NCBI GenBank assembly: GCA_023515745.1
Contig: JALECJ010000002.1
Span: forward strand, 62,001-126,000
Source: Amoeboaphelidium protococcarum
Lineage: Eukaryota; Aphelidiomycota; Aphelidea
Reading direction: 5' to 3'
Length of the DNA stretch: 64,000 bases
Shown: piece by piece, positions 38,625-50,120 of the stretch
Position numbering within the stretch: the stretch's first letter is position 1
How the letters are laid out: each line of letters begins with the position of its first letter
Notes under the pieces: generated by a model
Database searches by the model: none
What the model saw: only the letters and a program-made list of their open reading frames with translations
What the model was told of the DNA's origin: nothing
Made by a program: the position numbers and the translations under genes

Positions 38625-39081
38625 CCTAAATATCCTATCACTTATTGCTGGTGATATTTAGTATCAAATGTGTCTTCAGCGATATTCTTACTCTATTTAT
38701 TACAGTAGTAGAATTACTTTTTTATAAAGGGATCGATTTACTATTTTAAAAGATTTGCGAATCACTTCAACCACGTGGGAATTTCATGCTTTGATCATTT
38801 CCATTGGCCAATTACGCTTATGTTTCATGTGAATCTATCTATCCCTTCTTGAGAGTCTTAATTTTAACTATTGATAGAAGCTAAATTAATATTAGGCAAT
38901 AGTGTGGAATAGCTGCAAGATTTACTATGAATAATGGGACAAGTTTAGCATTTTCAATGCATCATTCTTTAAGTGCAAAGTCTCTCTCAATAATCTTTTG
39001 CGCGACTTTTTCCTCCACTTCTTCTTCTTCTGCTTCTAAAGACTATAAATTTTAACTTTGAAGATTTAGAAAATATTCATT
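38625..39081. other. Divergent promoter region between the 511-aa gene and HBS1
   Basis: No coding similarity seen. It is AT-rich, with a (CTT)-rich pyrimidine stretch near 39010-39040 just upstream of the HBS1 start. Confidence 0.45.
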
Positions 39082-41405
39082 ATGAGTAGACATCGCTTTG
39101 TCAAGGGAATGCTGGATGAGTATTATGATGAGCAGTATGATGATGAGGATGATCAGGGTGAATATTATGAGGAAGATTATGGTAAGCTTTTTGTAAAGAG
39201 CTAGGAGGAACGGCCTGATGCGGTGAAGCCTAAATTTGCACTAAAGTCTCTCAAAGTCCTCTCCGGAGCCGCTAAAGAGCCCTTAATTAAAAGCGAATAA
39301 TCTGTTGGCAATGGCTCTGGATCCGCATAGGCATAGAGGAAGCCTATATCTTTAAAGTCGCTGAGTTCGCAATCTGTTAAAGTCGATTAATAATCTATAA
39401 CTGTCGTCCCATCTATCAGTAACGATAAACCACTATTCAGTCTTAAATCTATGATCGATAATCATATTGAATAGTCTTAATCAGTTAAGAAAGCAGATGC
39501 TTATTCGACTTAATTATAGGCACAAGATTCGATGGTTTTTGACAGCGAGGACTCCTCTATTACTACTAATCTGATGAATGTTGATTGTCAGTAATACCCA
39601 TCAGAGTTTGCTGCACTTGTCTGTCAGGAAGTGTATAATAATGCTCCCGCTTAGGCCGTTCCTTTAGCTCAAATTTTGAATTTCAACCGTTTTTGTAAAG
39701 ATATCGATGTGTTTAAGGCTCCGAGTAAGGATGACAAGATGGTACAGGCGAGGTAGAGTACCAAATTGAGTCGTACTAATGATAATAATAACAAGGCTAC
39801 GAAGATTGGTGAATAGAAGAGTGGACCCGTTCATAATGCTGGTAATCGCGATTTATCAATCAAGGACATTAATGAACAATTGAAGAAGGTGGATCTATTG
39901 CAGGATAAATCGCTGTCTACTTAATCATCACAGTCAGCTGTTAAAGTTGTTCATTCTACCAAAAAGTATCGTTTTTGATCATGTTGCACTCTTTATGAAT
40001 ATCTCTTAAATAAGATTTGAGTGTGTGTGTGTGTGTGTGTAGAAAGCAAAAGAATAAAATGACACTTAAAGATGTACTTGAGCGCGTGTCCAAAGAGAAG
40101 AAGCCGCATATTAATTTGGTGATTATTGGACACGTTGATGCGGGTAAGAGTACACTGATGGGGCATCTGCTTTACTTATTGGGAGAAGTTGATGCAAAGA
40201 CTATGCATAAATATGAACGCGATAGCCAAAAGATTGGTAAAGGGTCGTTCAAGTATGCATGGGTTATGGATGAAGGTAGTGAGGAGCGGGAACGTGGAGT
40301 GACAATAGATGTTGCATATCAGCGGTTGGAGACTGATGATAGAGTATTCACTCTGCTCGATGCACCTGGTCATAGAGACTTTATACCGAATATGATCAGT
40401 GGTACAGCTCAGGCTGATGCTGCTATATTGGTTGTAGATGCCGGTGTTGGTTAATTTGAGGCTGGATTTCTTAATAATGGACAGACGAAAGAGCATGCCC
40501 TGTTAGCTCGATCTCTCGGTGTATCATCCGTTATTGTGGCTGTGAATAAGATGGATACAGTGGACTGGGACGTGGGTAGATTCTAGTCCATCTAGGAGTA
40601 AGTTCATCAATATTTGACATCCAGTGTTGGATTCAAATCTGACTCCATTTCGTATTGTGCCTGCAGTGGTAATACTGGCGAGAATGTATTGTCGTTGAGT
40701 GCAGCTGATAAGTTTCCATCACAGAAGTAGTCTTTGGTGCAGTTGATGAATCAGCTTGAGGCTCCTGTGCGGACATTTGATAAACCTTTTAGATTCACAG
40801 TGTACACCATTGCAGGAGGTTTGAACATTCCTGGCTCAAGTGGTGCCGTCTCTGTATCTGGTCGCATTGAACAAGGCTACGTTCAAGTTGGCGATGATTG
40901 CCTCCTGCTTCCCGGTGGCATCTCTGTCCATATCAAGAGTATCTTCAAGGAGCCAGCTGGTGATCAGGTGGACTTTGCGGTCAGCGGTGATTCTGTGCGC
41001 CTGTCATTCAGTGGTGTGGAAGAGAATCAAGTATCTGGAGACTCAGTCCTCTGCTCTCCCACTAGTCCGGTATCGATGTCGTGTGCTGTCGAAGTGCAGA
41101 TATTGACTTTTGATATCAAGATTCCTGTCATACTTGGCTCGGAATTGTTATTCCATAGACAATCTATTAATGAACCAGTTGTGGTGACAAATTTGATCAA
41201 CTTGAAAGACAAGTCCACGGGTGAGATTACAAAGCAGAAGCCTAGAGCTGTGCCCAAGTAGAGCATTGCCACAGTGGAACTCAAACTCAAATCTGGAAAG
41301 CCAATTGCTTTTGAACCGTTCAAGACATCTAAAGAGTATGGGCGATTCATGTTGCGAAGTAAAGGTGAGACTGTGGCGGCAGGTATAGTTGTACAAGTAC
41401 TATGA
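39082..41405 (+). CDS. HBS1: Ribosome-rescue GTPase Hbs1
   Basis: The eRF3/EF-1alpha-like GTPase that, with Dom34/Pelota, splits stalled ribosomes. Spliced CDS join(39082..39965,40043..41405), 748 aa. The N-terminus has the Hbs1 signature (acidic/Tyr-rich '[15 protein letters not shown]'), then a long disordered Ser/Gln-rich region. Exon 2 opens with the GTPase domain: G1 'GHVDAGKST', G3 'DAPGH', '[17 protein letters not shown]', 'NKMD', and the Hbs1-typical 'FEAGF', then two beta-barrels. The 77-bp intron has a GTATCG donor and its 3' end is a (GT)10 run directly before AG. Frame is kept as AA|A. Q in 'GVGQFEAGF' is TAA. Confidence 0.93.
40021..40040 (+). repeat. (GT)n microsatellite at an intron 3' end
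   Basis: Ten GT dinucleotides immediately precede the AG acceptor of the HBS1 intron, taking the place of a polypyrimidine tract. Confidence 0.85.
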
Positions 41406-41732
41406 TTATTTTTGATTAGCAGCGGCACAGTCAAATAAGGCTATTGGAAGGCAAGGCTAGATATATTATGAATAGCATAGCTGTTAAAAGATGGTTATGA
41501 TCTATTAACAAAATCATTTTCGGTCTGTATTGTCATTAGTTGCACATATTTTGACGCTGCATTTATATCAGGCAGGATCCACATTTGACCATGTAACCAG
41601 AAATCGACCGTGTAAAGTACAATCAATACACACAGAGAATTATAAGCGATAGTTGTAAAATGTGGATATAATTAAGTAGAGATTCATTTTATTCATAGAT
41701 GGATTTCAAACATGGCACGCAATATTTCAATC
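41406..41732. other. Convergent 3' region between HBS1 and PYK
   Basis: No coding potential recognised. AT-rich; must hold the 3' ends of both flanking genes. Confidence 0.45.
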
Positions 41733-43441
41733 TCATAGCGCATCAGGGACCGGTATCATTCTCATAACGCTAGTAGATCCAGCACCACCTCGCCAACCTT
41801 GAACGGCAACAATAACATCGCCAGCCTTCAGCATGCCCAACTTCTTTCCCTCTTTCATGGCCCAGAAGAAGCGCTCATCCACATCCTCTTACCATTGGTC
41901 GTGCACCATACTCTAAGAACTTGGACTGGCCGGCGCAGATTCAGAACCCTGTTTACGTGCTTTCTCATACACGAATGGGTAACAGCCGCGGTAGAGATGA
42001 CATTAGCGTGCAACCTTGGCATTTCTGGTAACGGTGATTACGGGAATGTGTGGACGATACTTGCTAATCAGGCGGGCAGATTCTCCAGTGGTGGTAAGCA
42101 CACAGATGGCAGCTGCTCCCTATTCTTCAGCGGCATTCACAGCTGATGAAGCAATAGCCTCGGTGGTTGTAGTCGGCTTTGGAGTGACATCACGCAATTC
42201 ATTAAATAGCTGCGGGTAGAATAAAACAGACTCGGCCTCCTTACACAATCTGTTCATCATATCCACAGTCTCAAGCGGATACTGACCCTTCGCAGTCTCT
42301 CCACTCAACATGACACAATCTGCACCATCGAGCACAGCATTGGCAACATCAGACACCTCAGCTCTGGTCGGACGCGGATTATAAGTCATAGTCTCCAACA
42401 TCTGGGTGGCACAAATGATAGGCTTACCGACAGCATTACACTTGGCAATCATCATCTTCTGAGCGATGAACACCTTCTCTGCTGCAATCTCAATACCCAA
42501 ATCTCCACGAGCCACCATAATACCATCAGTGACCTGTAAAATTTCATCAAAATTATCCAAGCCTTCATGACTCTCAATCTTGGCGATAATCTTGATATCT
42601 TTACCTCTTCCATTCATGAAAGTGTCTAGAATCTGACGAATCTCCAAGATATCCTCCTTCTTACGGATGAAGGAGGCAAAGATCATGTCGACATCGTTCT
42701 CAATACCAAACTGCAAATCTCTCTTGTCACGCTCAGACAGAGCCGGCAATTCAACAGTGGTCATTGGTAGATTGACTCCCTTGTTATTACTGATCTTCCA
42801 GCTGTTCTGAGCCTAGACACGCACATCCTTGCCTTGGATGCTCACCACCTGGAAGCGAAGTTGCCCATCATCGACAAAGATGTACTTTCCAACATCGGTG
42901 CTGTGCGGAAGCTTCTCATAGTCAATATAGATGCAGTCAATATCTCCATCATTGGCACGAGCAGGATCGGTGGTCAGCACCATCTCATGACCGTGCGGAA
43001 TACTGAGTTCCTAGTCGCCCTTGATGCGACCAGTACGAATCTCTGGACCTTTCGTGTCCAAAGCAATGGCGACAGGACGCCCAGACATCTACAGGAAGCT
43101 GTCACGAGCATTCTTAATCACCGAGCCGTGGTACTCATAAGAACCGTGAGAGAAGTTCATGCGGACAATGTTCATTCCCGCCTGACGCAACTTGCACATC
43201 ATATCGACAGAGTTAGTCTTTGGGCCTACACATAAACTTGATTGATTAGTTGATGATACATGTAGATTATTGCAATAAGTTTATAGTAAGCGATCTTACC
43301 AATAGTGCAGATGATTGAAGTCTTGCGGTTCAATCTAGGCTCGCTGTGGATGCTCTACTGAGCCAACCATTAGATCCTGCTAGAAGTATTAGCTTTCAAG
43401 GACATTTGTTATTTCGCAGAACTTACGGGCATATTAGTCAT
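41733..43441 (-). CDS. PYK1: Pyruvate kinase
   Basis: Glycolytic phosphoenolpyruvate-to-pyruvate kinase, 521 aa. Spliced CDS complement(join(41733..43225,43300..43357,43427..43441)). Exon 1 encodes only MTNMP, exon 2 ends in 'TSIICTI', and exon 3 begins with 'GPKT'. Introns are 69 and 74 bp with GTAAG donors. Motifs: '[12 protein letters not shown]', '[12 protein letters not shown]', '[18 protein letters not shown]', '[18 protein letters not shown]', '[14 protein letters not shown]', '[16 protein letters not shown]', '[12 protein letters not shown]', '[16 protein letters not shown]', '[15 protein letters not shown]'. All catalytic motifs are intact. Exon 2's acceptor was chosen because only CAG|TAG keeps the frame. 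Stop TGA is at 41733-41735. Confidence 0.94.
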
Positions 43442-43999
43442 TTCTGAAGGATTCTTGAGTTGATCGAAGTTGATTAATACAGCGAACTGGCAGGCGAAGT
43501 ACAACTGGAAATTCGAAGTCTTATTGAACCGTTCTAGTGATATAAGAGGACACCAAGTGTAAATGTAAAAGTGCTCCGAATTCGCGATCTAAATTGATCA
43601 ACTTTCGTTTTCTCACAATTCGTGCGCGCTCGCGTTTGTATTTCGACCCGATCGATCGAACCGCCGCCTGGTGCTCTTTGAAGCTCCTCGGAAATGATGA
43701 CCTTCATAAAGGCAGTGGATATTAACTTCAACTTTAATATACTGTACTTGTCTGCTTGCTTCCTATCTAAGTTTGAAGTTTACCTAGACTAAATGCAAGT
43801 TTTCGAAATCACGATTAAAAATCGATGGCTTAACCACACCCTTTGCGTAATCTTGCTCTCTATTGAAAGCTCAACGTTCTTTTATACATTCAATTGATAG
43901 AGCTTCCAAAAGACGAAGTTAACATCAACAAACTTTACTATTATCAAATCACTTACAATGCCAATGGATCTGAAATCAATACACAACTGTACTAGGTTC
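43442..43999. other. Intergenic region upstream of PYK and downstream of the PSR1-like gene
   Basis: No protein similarity recognised. The frame upstream of the PYK start is open for about 80 bases but lacks family similarity, so it is treated as 5' UTR/promoter. Confidence 0.4.
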
Positions 44000-45832
44000 T
44001 CATTGTCTCGCAGAGAGTTTAGCGTGCTTTATAGAGTTGTCTAGTAGAACGCCTTGTGGCCTGCCCATACTCTCCAACAAGTTATCTTCGTCTTCCTCAT
44101 CGTCATCATCATCGTTAAGAATGACGCGCACATCACTTACTTCAGTCATTGCAAAATCGGTGAGAATTGCAGATAGCTCCTTCAGCTCAGTGTCCCCCGG
44201 ATCTGAGAACCAGGTAGTAACAGGCACGGCGTTAGTCGGATGAAAGAGGTACGACGTTGGAGAATTGTCAATAATGATAATCTGAGACAGCGGACGGCCA
44301 AGTAGAGACAGATCTTTCACATACGATCCTCTGTGATTTATACAAGACTCTCTAAACAGTCTATGCTTCACAGCCTTGTCATGCTTGCTAAGTCTAGAGT
44401 TCTGATCCTGATAGGGCGGATCAAGCTGATCAATCACCGGATCTGCATACTTGCGAAGACTGGCCGTAAATATTACAACTTCATACAGTGGACCCACTAT
44501 GCTCAAGAATAGATCCACATACGGCCGTTTAAGCACATAGACACTATGGACGGTGCCTTCAATTTCAACAAGGATGATAAAATCAGGATTAGGGATTGGC
44601 TTGAAAGAACTATGCACCAGAGTCTCATCCAAGTCCAGTACCAGACACTTCTTATTCGCATCTCTGGCATGTACCGGTTTAAGAAGCCACTTCTATTTCC
44701 CTTTACCAGATGACGAATCGCTCTTCACGCTAGATCTAGATCCTTTGCGAGACTGAGTATGAGGTGGCTTGAGATTGAGCTATATGGTGTCACTACCAGG
44801 GGAGACTTAAGTAATAGGAGAGTCTTCATCAAGATCAGCCTGAGGTGGTGGCGGATGAGCCAATTAACCATTATTCTGCGTGCCAGCTGCTTCATCCACA
44901 CTACTTTGAATTATAACACTAGGCACCTTCATCTGAGCAGATGGACTATCAGCTAATCCTTGTTTTTACTACTACTACGCCTAGTTTTAAGTCGTCTCTT
45001 TCTGACCTGGCTTTTAATTACTCTGCTTTACATTACCACCATTCTAATGTCTTCCAAAGAACGGCAAACAGCAGAACAATGATGAGAAAATACCAGAAGA
45101 CGGCCGTCCTTTTGCACGATCTACAGACATGGGTGGTGCATTAATGTGAGCATTACTAGCATGCATCTGCGCCTAGTCATTATGCCCATTATGGTTCTAA
45201 TTTGACGGCGTAGAAGAGATAATCTCGGCATCTTGAGAAGAATCAGTTTTAGACAATTGAGCATTACTCGCATCAGCCGCTAACTGCTACTGCTAATCCA
45301 AAATATACTGTGAATTCTACTTGGATTGCTAAGAGGCATTCAGAGATCTGCTAGTCTTCACCTTCTCCAGCTTTTTCCTATACCTATTGTATCGATCTTC
45401 ATTAATTGACGGAGCAGAAGCACTACCTCCTCTGTTAATACCCCCATTAGATGGTACATTAAGAAAGGTGGACTGTGCAGGTAATACTTGAGTGACAACC
45501 ATTTCAATATCACTGGCCCTACCAGTAGACGGAGTAGTTTAACCAGACACAGACTGAGTTGTAGTCTAACCATCTGTAGACGTCTTGGTAACATTTATCG
45601 CAGATTACTGTGTGACTCGAAGCGAGTAATTGCTGATACCGGTGTTCTGCTAAAGATCAGAGTAACTACTAGATTGCTTATCCAAAGAAATCGGTGGGGA
45701 AGACTATTGCTACGATGGCAAGACTTCTGGCACAGTCCTCCGAGCATCTGGCGGTTAAACAGCATTTCCAGCAGGCATCTAATGAGACGGCATATCCACA
45801 GCAGCACCTTGATTCCTAACAGCTTCAGGCAT
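44000..45832 (-). CDS. Psr1/CTDSP-type HAD phosphatase with long polyQ-rich N-terminus
   Basis: 610 aa, single exon. The last ~220 residues are a FCP1/SCP-like phosphatase: catalytic '[13 protein letters not shown]' (D400, D402), '[12 protein letters not shown]', '[18 protein letters not shown]', 'HRLFRESC', '[10 protein letters not shown]', '[20 protein letters not shown]', ending in an Asp/Glu-rich stretch. This pattern is that of fungal Psr1/Psr2 and animal CTDSP. The ~390-residue N-terminal region is disordered and rich in Gln, Asn, Ser and Pro, with many Gln spelled TAG/TAA, and contains 'SLFCCLP' (C254, C255), a possible palmitoylation site as in Psr1, though here it is internal. Stop TGA is at 44000-44002. 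Confidence 0.88.
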
Positions 45833-46778
45833 ATTCAGAGATGATTACAACAAAATTAAATCCACAACAAAGAGAAAATCAAATATACAAAGTGGATATA
45901 TAAACAATAATTAGTATGACCACAAACAGCAAGAAAATGCTCCTGTCCTGCCTGATATAACTGTTGTTGCTAGTGAAAGAGAGAGTGAATAATTAGTGCA
46001 GAAGAGGAGTGTCAAAGATCTTGCTGCGCCAACATTGTTTGAATTTCTTTCATTCTTTCTCTCGTCGCTCTCTCCTTCTGCGCGATCGCCGCCTTTTCTC
46101 TTCGTTTGTTGTTTTAGTTTGTCCCCTGTGTCGGTCAATCGCCGCGTGGCAACAGGTGAAACAGAGATGATCGTTCACTCACTCACTCACTCACTCATTT
46201 ACTCACGACTGTGAAACAGACATGCACACAGTCAGTCACACCTATGAGTGAATGTTACTGTACTGTAGATTAGTTGAGAGAGTGAAACAGATCTGAGGAA
46301 CATGCGCGTGTCGAAGTGATGAGTAACCCAATTGACTCCTCTTACTTTATGGAACGTTAAGCCGAAGCATTTACAGTATAGCATCCTCTAAATATTGACT
46401 GCTGCAAAAAATGTTTACACGTAATACACAATATAATTTAATGAACCTGTTATATGCTATTTTATGCATTTAATATGCTGTTTTAGAGACACCAATATAA
46501 TACACCAAGTGCGCGTACAATGCTAAATCCTGCCTGTCCATCCAGTTCAACGTGCTACAATTAATGAGCGTCATTTGGAATAGTCTACACTGGTTTGAAT
46601 GTATATAGAAAATCTGCAGAGAGAGAGAGCAAAGGAATTCCGTAGATTTCCCGTCTTTATATCCCCTAAGATGGCCAATTATGGAGGTAAATGTGCCGTG
46701 ACCCCTCAAGGTATGGGTACAGATAACTTGGTTGAACTACATATCTCATGCTGATAACGCTGCGCATTCAACTTCATC
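45833..46778. other. Long intergenic region upstream of the PSR1-like gene
   Basis: No gene recognised. It contains pyrimidine-rich sequence (46040-46130), the (CTCA)n repeat and AT-rich DNA leading to a retrotransposon relic. The strong CT/GA asymmetry is like other 5' regions in this window. Confidence 0.45.
46175..46206 (+). repeat. (CTCA)n tetranucleotide repeat
   Basis: About five perfect CACT units followed by slightly diverged copies (ATTTACTCAC). A simple tandem repeat in non-coding DNA. Confidence 0.85.
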
Positions 46779-47730
46779 AGCGCCGCCTCTGCCATCTGCA
46801 TTGTAGAAGCGTTAGATTGTCTATCCTGAGAAGTTTGATGGTAATGTAACTGAGTTGCGCTCATTTGTCAATCAATGCTAATCGATGTTCGTATCTTTGA
46901 TGAAGTAGCTGAAGTTTGACTAAAAATTTAATTCAATCCTCTTAACTGGAATTAGATCAGGTCCTCTCTTTCCTGAATTCGTTCAGGGTAGTAATCAGAC
47001 TCTTTCAAAAGCTTTGCATTTAGTATGCAGGATTTTGATGACAGTATATGTTGCTATCACCGATACGCTCTCGAGAACGGTATGTTATGTTAACGCTGAG
47101 GAAGGCTGAGTGTAATGCTGCAGTGGATAAAGTGTTTTACAAAGAAGCATAGATTATTGTTTTTACTATTATATCCACAATGTCAACCGCGTGAACATTA
47201 TGCAACAATAACGGTTTCTGAGATTGACATGAGATATTCATGTGTTTTATGGATATGAAGATATAACGATGCAAGTTAAAAGTCTTTATGCTTAAAGTAC
47301 GCACCTCGACAATGGAATATAAAACTAGATCAATCTCTTTGTATACTGTCCTTCCAGTGAAGTTAGTAAGATTTTTACCTGTATCTTATGATATTACTTG
47401 CTAGCTTCAAGTACTGAGCTTGTAGTCCCTGTATGCAATGACAAGAAAACCTTTAGTGACGGATGTTATAACTGTGGGAAGTCTGCCTGACGGAGAGCCA
47501 ATCTACGAGTGCAATAAATTGTGACATTGCACTTGTCCAAATTAGAACCGTCCAGTTAACTCCCCATGTAAAACCGTAAGTCAGCAGGAGACACGGTAAT
47601 ATGGACAATATGAGTATAAGTGTGTGTTTAAATACATTGAAATTATAATAAAATGAGGTAAGTCTGGTCATCGAAGGGCCGCTGATAGTCGTTGTAAGAA
47701 TCATGCGATAATAGTCAAAAAGGTGTCTTT
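46779..47730 (+). mobile_element. Degenerate LTR-retrotransposon Gag with CCHC zinc-knuckle remnants
   Basis: An open stretch from ~46779 to ~47108 encodes Gag-like sequence ('YPEKFDGNVTELRSFVNQC', 'MFVSLMKQLKFDQKFNSILLTGI') ending at TGA, with TAA/TAG as Gln. Further on, the string 'CYNCGKS' (47463-47484 region) and a second 'GKSGHRRAADSRC' (47655-47695 region) are two damaged CCHC knuckles; in the first the His is replaced by a TGA stop, in the second the leading Cys has become TGA. No protease, reverse transcriptase, integrase or LTRs are visible. It resembles Ty3/gypsy-type Gag and is inactive. Confidence 0.7.
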
Positions 47731-48301
47731 ATCTGGTCAACAATTTTGCAAAGAAGAAGTGTTTATGATTTGTCTCGATACCGTCCTACTACCAAATCTA
47801 TTATGAACGGATAGACTTTACTAGTAGTTTTTAAGGCTTAATCGATTTGACAATATTTGATGTATGCGTGCAGTCTTGAAACGGATCTTTTTCTGTCGTT
47901 CTACACGCAAGTACTGGAGACGCGTAATATCTAAGAGCGTCTGTACAATACAGTACAGTAAGTGCCTGTTTCGATTTAATCAATTATACATACAGTGATA
48001 ATCAGTTTTCGCCACCATTGGCGCAATAGTAGATCAGATCCATCATAGTTGGTCTGTGATGCCCAACTTAACGTGTACAAACGATCACTATTCAATTTTC
48101 CATATGAATAATAAGCTCGTATATTTCCAATTATGTAACGTTAAGCTTAATGTATCAACAAGATATTATATTGATTGATGTCATACTCAATATTCTCTAA
48201 AATAGCGCGATCTTTGCACAAAACAACAAATTTTAAAATCTCAGTTAGCAAAAGTGTAAAAAGTCTTAAAAGCAAGACAACATTAAATTAGTAGCTTCAA
48301 A
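47731..48301. other. Intergenic region upstream of TRMT2A
   Basis: No coding similarity recognised; could include further eroded retrotransposon sequence. AT-rich near the downstream start. Confidence 0.4.
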
Positions 48302-49999
48302 ATGACCCAAGATAGTGAGCAAGTCTTTGAATTACGCGTCTAAAATGTTGGAAAGATCAAGTAGGAGGAATTCTAAACTTTGATAAATAGTCACGGAATT
48401 ATGGATGCATAAAGTGTAAAGAAGAGACCGTCTTGGGATTACGCATTTATCAAATTTGATAGTAGTGAGAAAATGTCTTATGCGTAGTAGAAGCTCTCAA
48501 GTATTGACGCTGCCGCTGGTGGTAAATTACAAGTGGAAGTATCGGAGGGTTTAGATTCAAGAAAAAGGCCTTATAGTGGTGGACAATCTCAGGGTGGACG
48601 CCGTAATAAGAAAGCCATCGTTGAAAGTGAGAATCGCGAATAATGGCAATTGCTCAATGATCGTACCGTACCTCTATGGGAAATGCCTTACGAATAGTAG
48701 TGTGAGTAAAAGTAAAATTCAATCTCCCAGCTGATACAGCAATAGCCTGAATTCAAAGATTGTGTAATCAGTGATATCATCCAAAGTCCATCTAATGCCC
48801 GCGAGCATTATAGAACTAAATGCGAGTTCTCTATCGGCAAAGATGTGAATGATCAGAATTGTGTTGGTTTCATGTTGGGTGATTATAAGAGTGGTAGACG
48901 ATTTGTATCTGATGCCTCACAATGTCCTCACGTGTGCAAGTATTCTATCAAGATTGCATCTGCTACTCTGTAGTTTATCAATACTAAACCTCGCCTGCAG
49001 GTATACTGTCGCGATACTAACCGCGGATTTTGGAGAAATTTGATTGTCAGATCCCATCAATGCGGTTAGCAGATTATGGTTATCCTGATGCTATCAAAGC
49101 GCGAAGTTTCTGTTGAGGATTTGGAGCTATCTGCGCTGATGAAGGAGTACTGCGAGTATCTTCTTGAGCATACAGAGAATGTTAAAACTGTTATATATAC
49201 GGTTAATGACAATATGCACTGTGCCCTGACTGGTGATATGTCATTGATAACATTACACGGGGATGGTTTTGTGTATGATTCTCTTCGTAATTTATCTGTT
49301 GAGGACCAAGATTCTTAAAAGGCGATAAATTTTAGAATAAGTCCAATGGCGTTTTATCAGAGCAATGCAATTACTTGTGAACTTTTGTACAAAGCTGTCG
49401 GGGATATCATCGTGTAGAAGCAAGTTCATGGCAAGTAGACTGTCATCTTGGACTTGTGTTGCGGTACAGGAACTATTGGGATTGTTATGTCTTAATTATC
49501 TACTGTCAAGCACATTTATGGAATAGAGTTGTGTGAGCCCGCAATTCAGGATGCTGAACATAACGCGACTTTGAATAATGTCCGCGACAAAGTGACTTAT
49601 ATCTGCGGACCTGTGGAGGACACGATTGAGAAGTTGCTCGATCAGGTTGATATCAATCCAGAGATGGATCAGGTGATTGCCATATTAGATCCGCCGAGAG
49701 CTGGTGTCCACAAAAAAGTCATCAAGGCTATCAAGCAGTGCAAATACATCCAGAATGTAGTCTATGTGAGCTGTAATCCATCTGCTGCGAAATAGAATTG
49801 GCTTCATCTCACTCAGCCAATGTGGAGACTTAGCAAGTCTAGTAATAGAACGCAAAAGTATCCAGAGGTGAGATCTGACCAATTCATCATGGAATCAGCT
49901 CAGGCTGCGGATATGTTCCCTCAGACATCGCACGTTGAATTGGTGTTGTCTTTTACGCGTCTTTCAGATTGTTAGTCAGGGGAATCTGATATGAAGTGA
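48302..49999 (+). CDS. TRM2: tRNA (uracil-5-)-methyltransferase, TRMT2A/Trm2 family
   Basis: Makes m5U54 in the T-loop of tRNA. 565 aa, single exon. The N-terminal ~90 residues look like an RRM ('LRVQNVGKIKQEEFQ', 'WDYAFIKFDSSEKM'), as in TRMT2A. Then 'LWEMPYEQQCEQKQ', 'YRTKCEFSIG', 'RFVSDASQCPHVC', 'LIVRSHQCGQQIMVI', 'ISPMAFYQSNAITCELLY', the SAM site 'ILDLCCGTGTIGIVMS', 'GIELCEPAIQDAEHNA', 'AILDPPRAGVHKKVIKAI' and the catalytic 'YVSCNPSA' (Cys491). The C-terminus 'TSHVELVLSFTR' is typical. TAG/TAA Gln are frequent (e.g. 'EQQCEQKQ'). Stop TGA at 49997-49999. Confidence 0.95.
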
Positions 50000-50120
50000 C
50001 CATGAATGAATCAGCGAATATCATCATCAAAGTCATCTTACATTTTCGTGTATTATTGTTCTAATCCTATTTTTGTCTTTTAATCTAGTCTTGTAATAGA
50101 TATTTAATAAATAATCTTGA

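Noticed and set aside
40017-40058. Start of HBS1 at the GT-repeat ORF (Met then Cys/Val repeats)
   Set aside because: The repeat is intronic: joining 39965 to 40043 keeps the Hbs1 N-terminal domain in frame with the GTPase domain, and the (GT)n peptide has no homologue.
43358-43426. Alternative acceptors (TTCTAG and CTAGCAG) for the first pyruvate kinase intron
   Set aside because: Both put the following exon out of frame with the conserved '[12 protein letters not shown]'; only the GGCTCAG acceptor keeps the frame from the ATG exon.
47453-47704. Minus-strand 83-codon ORF in the retroelement region
   Set aside because: Antisense to the zinc-knuckle remnants and lacking similarity; no TAR-extended frame of substance.
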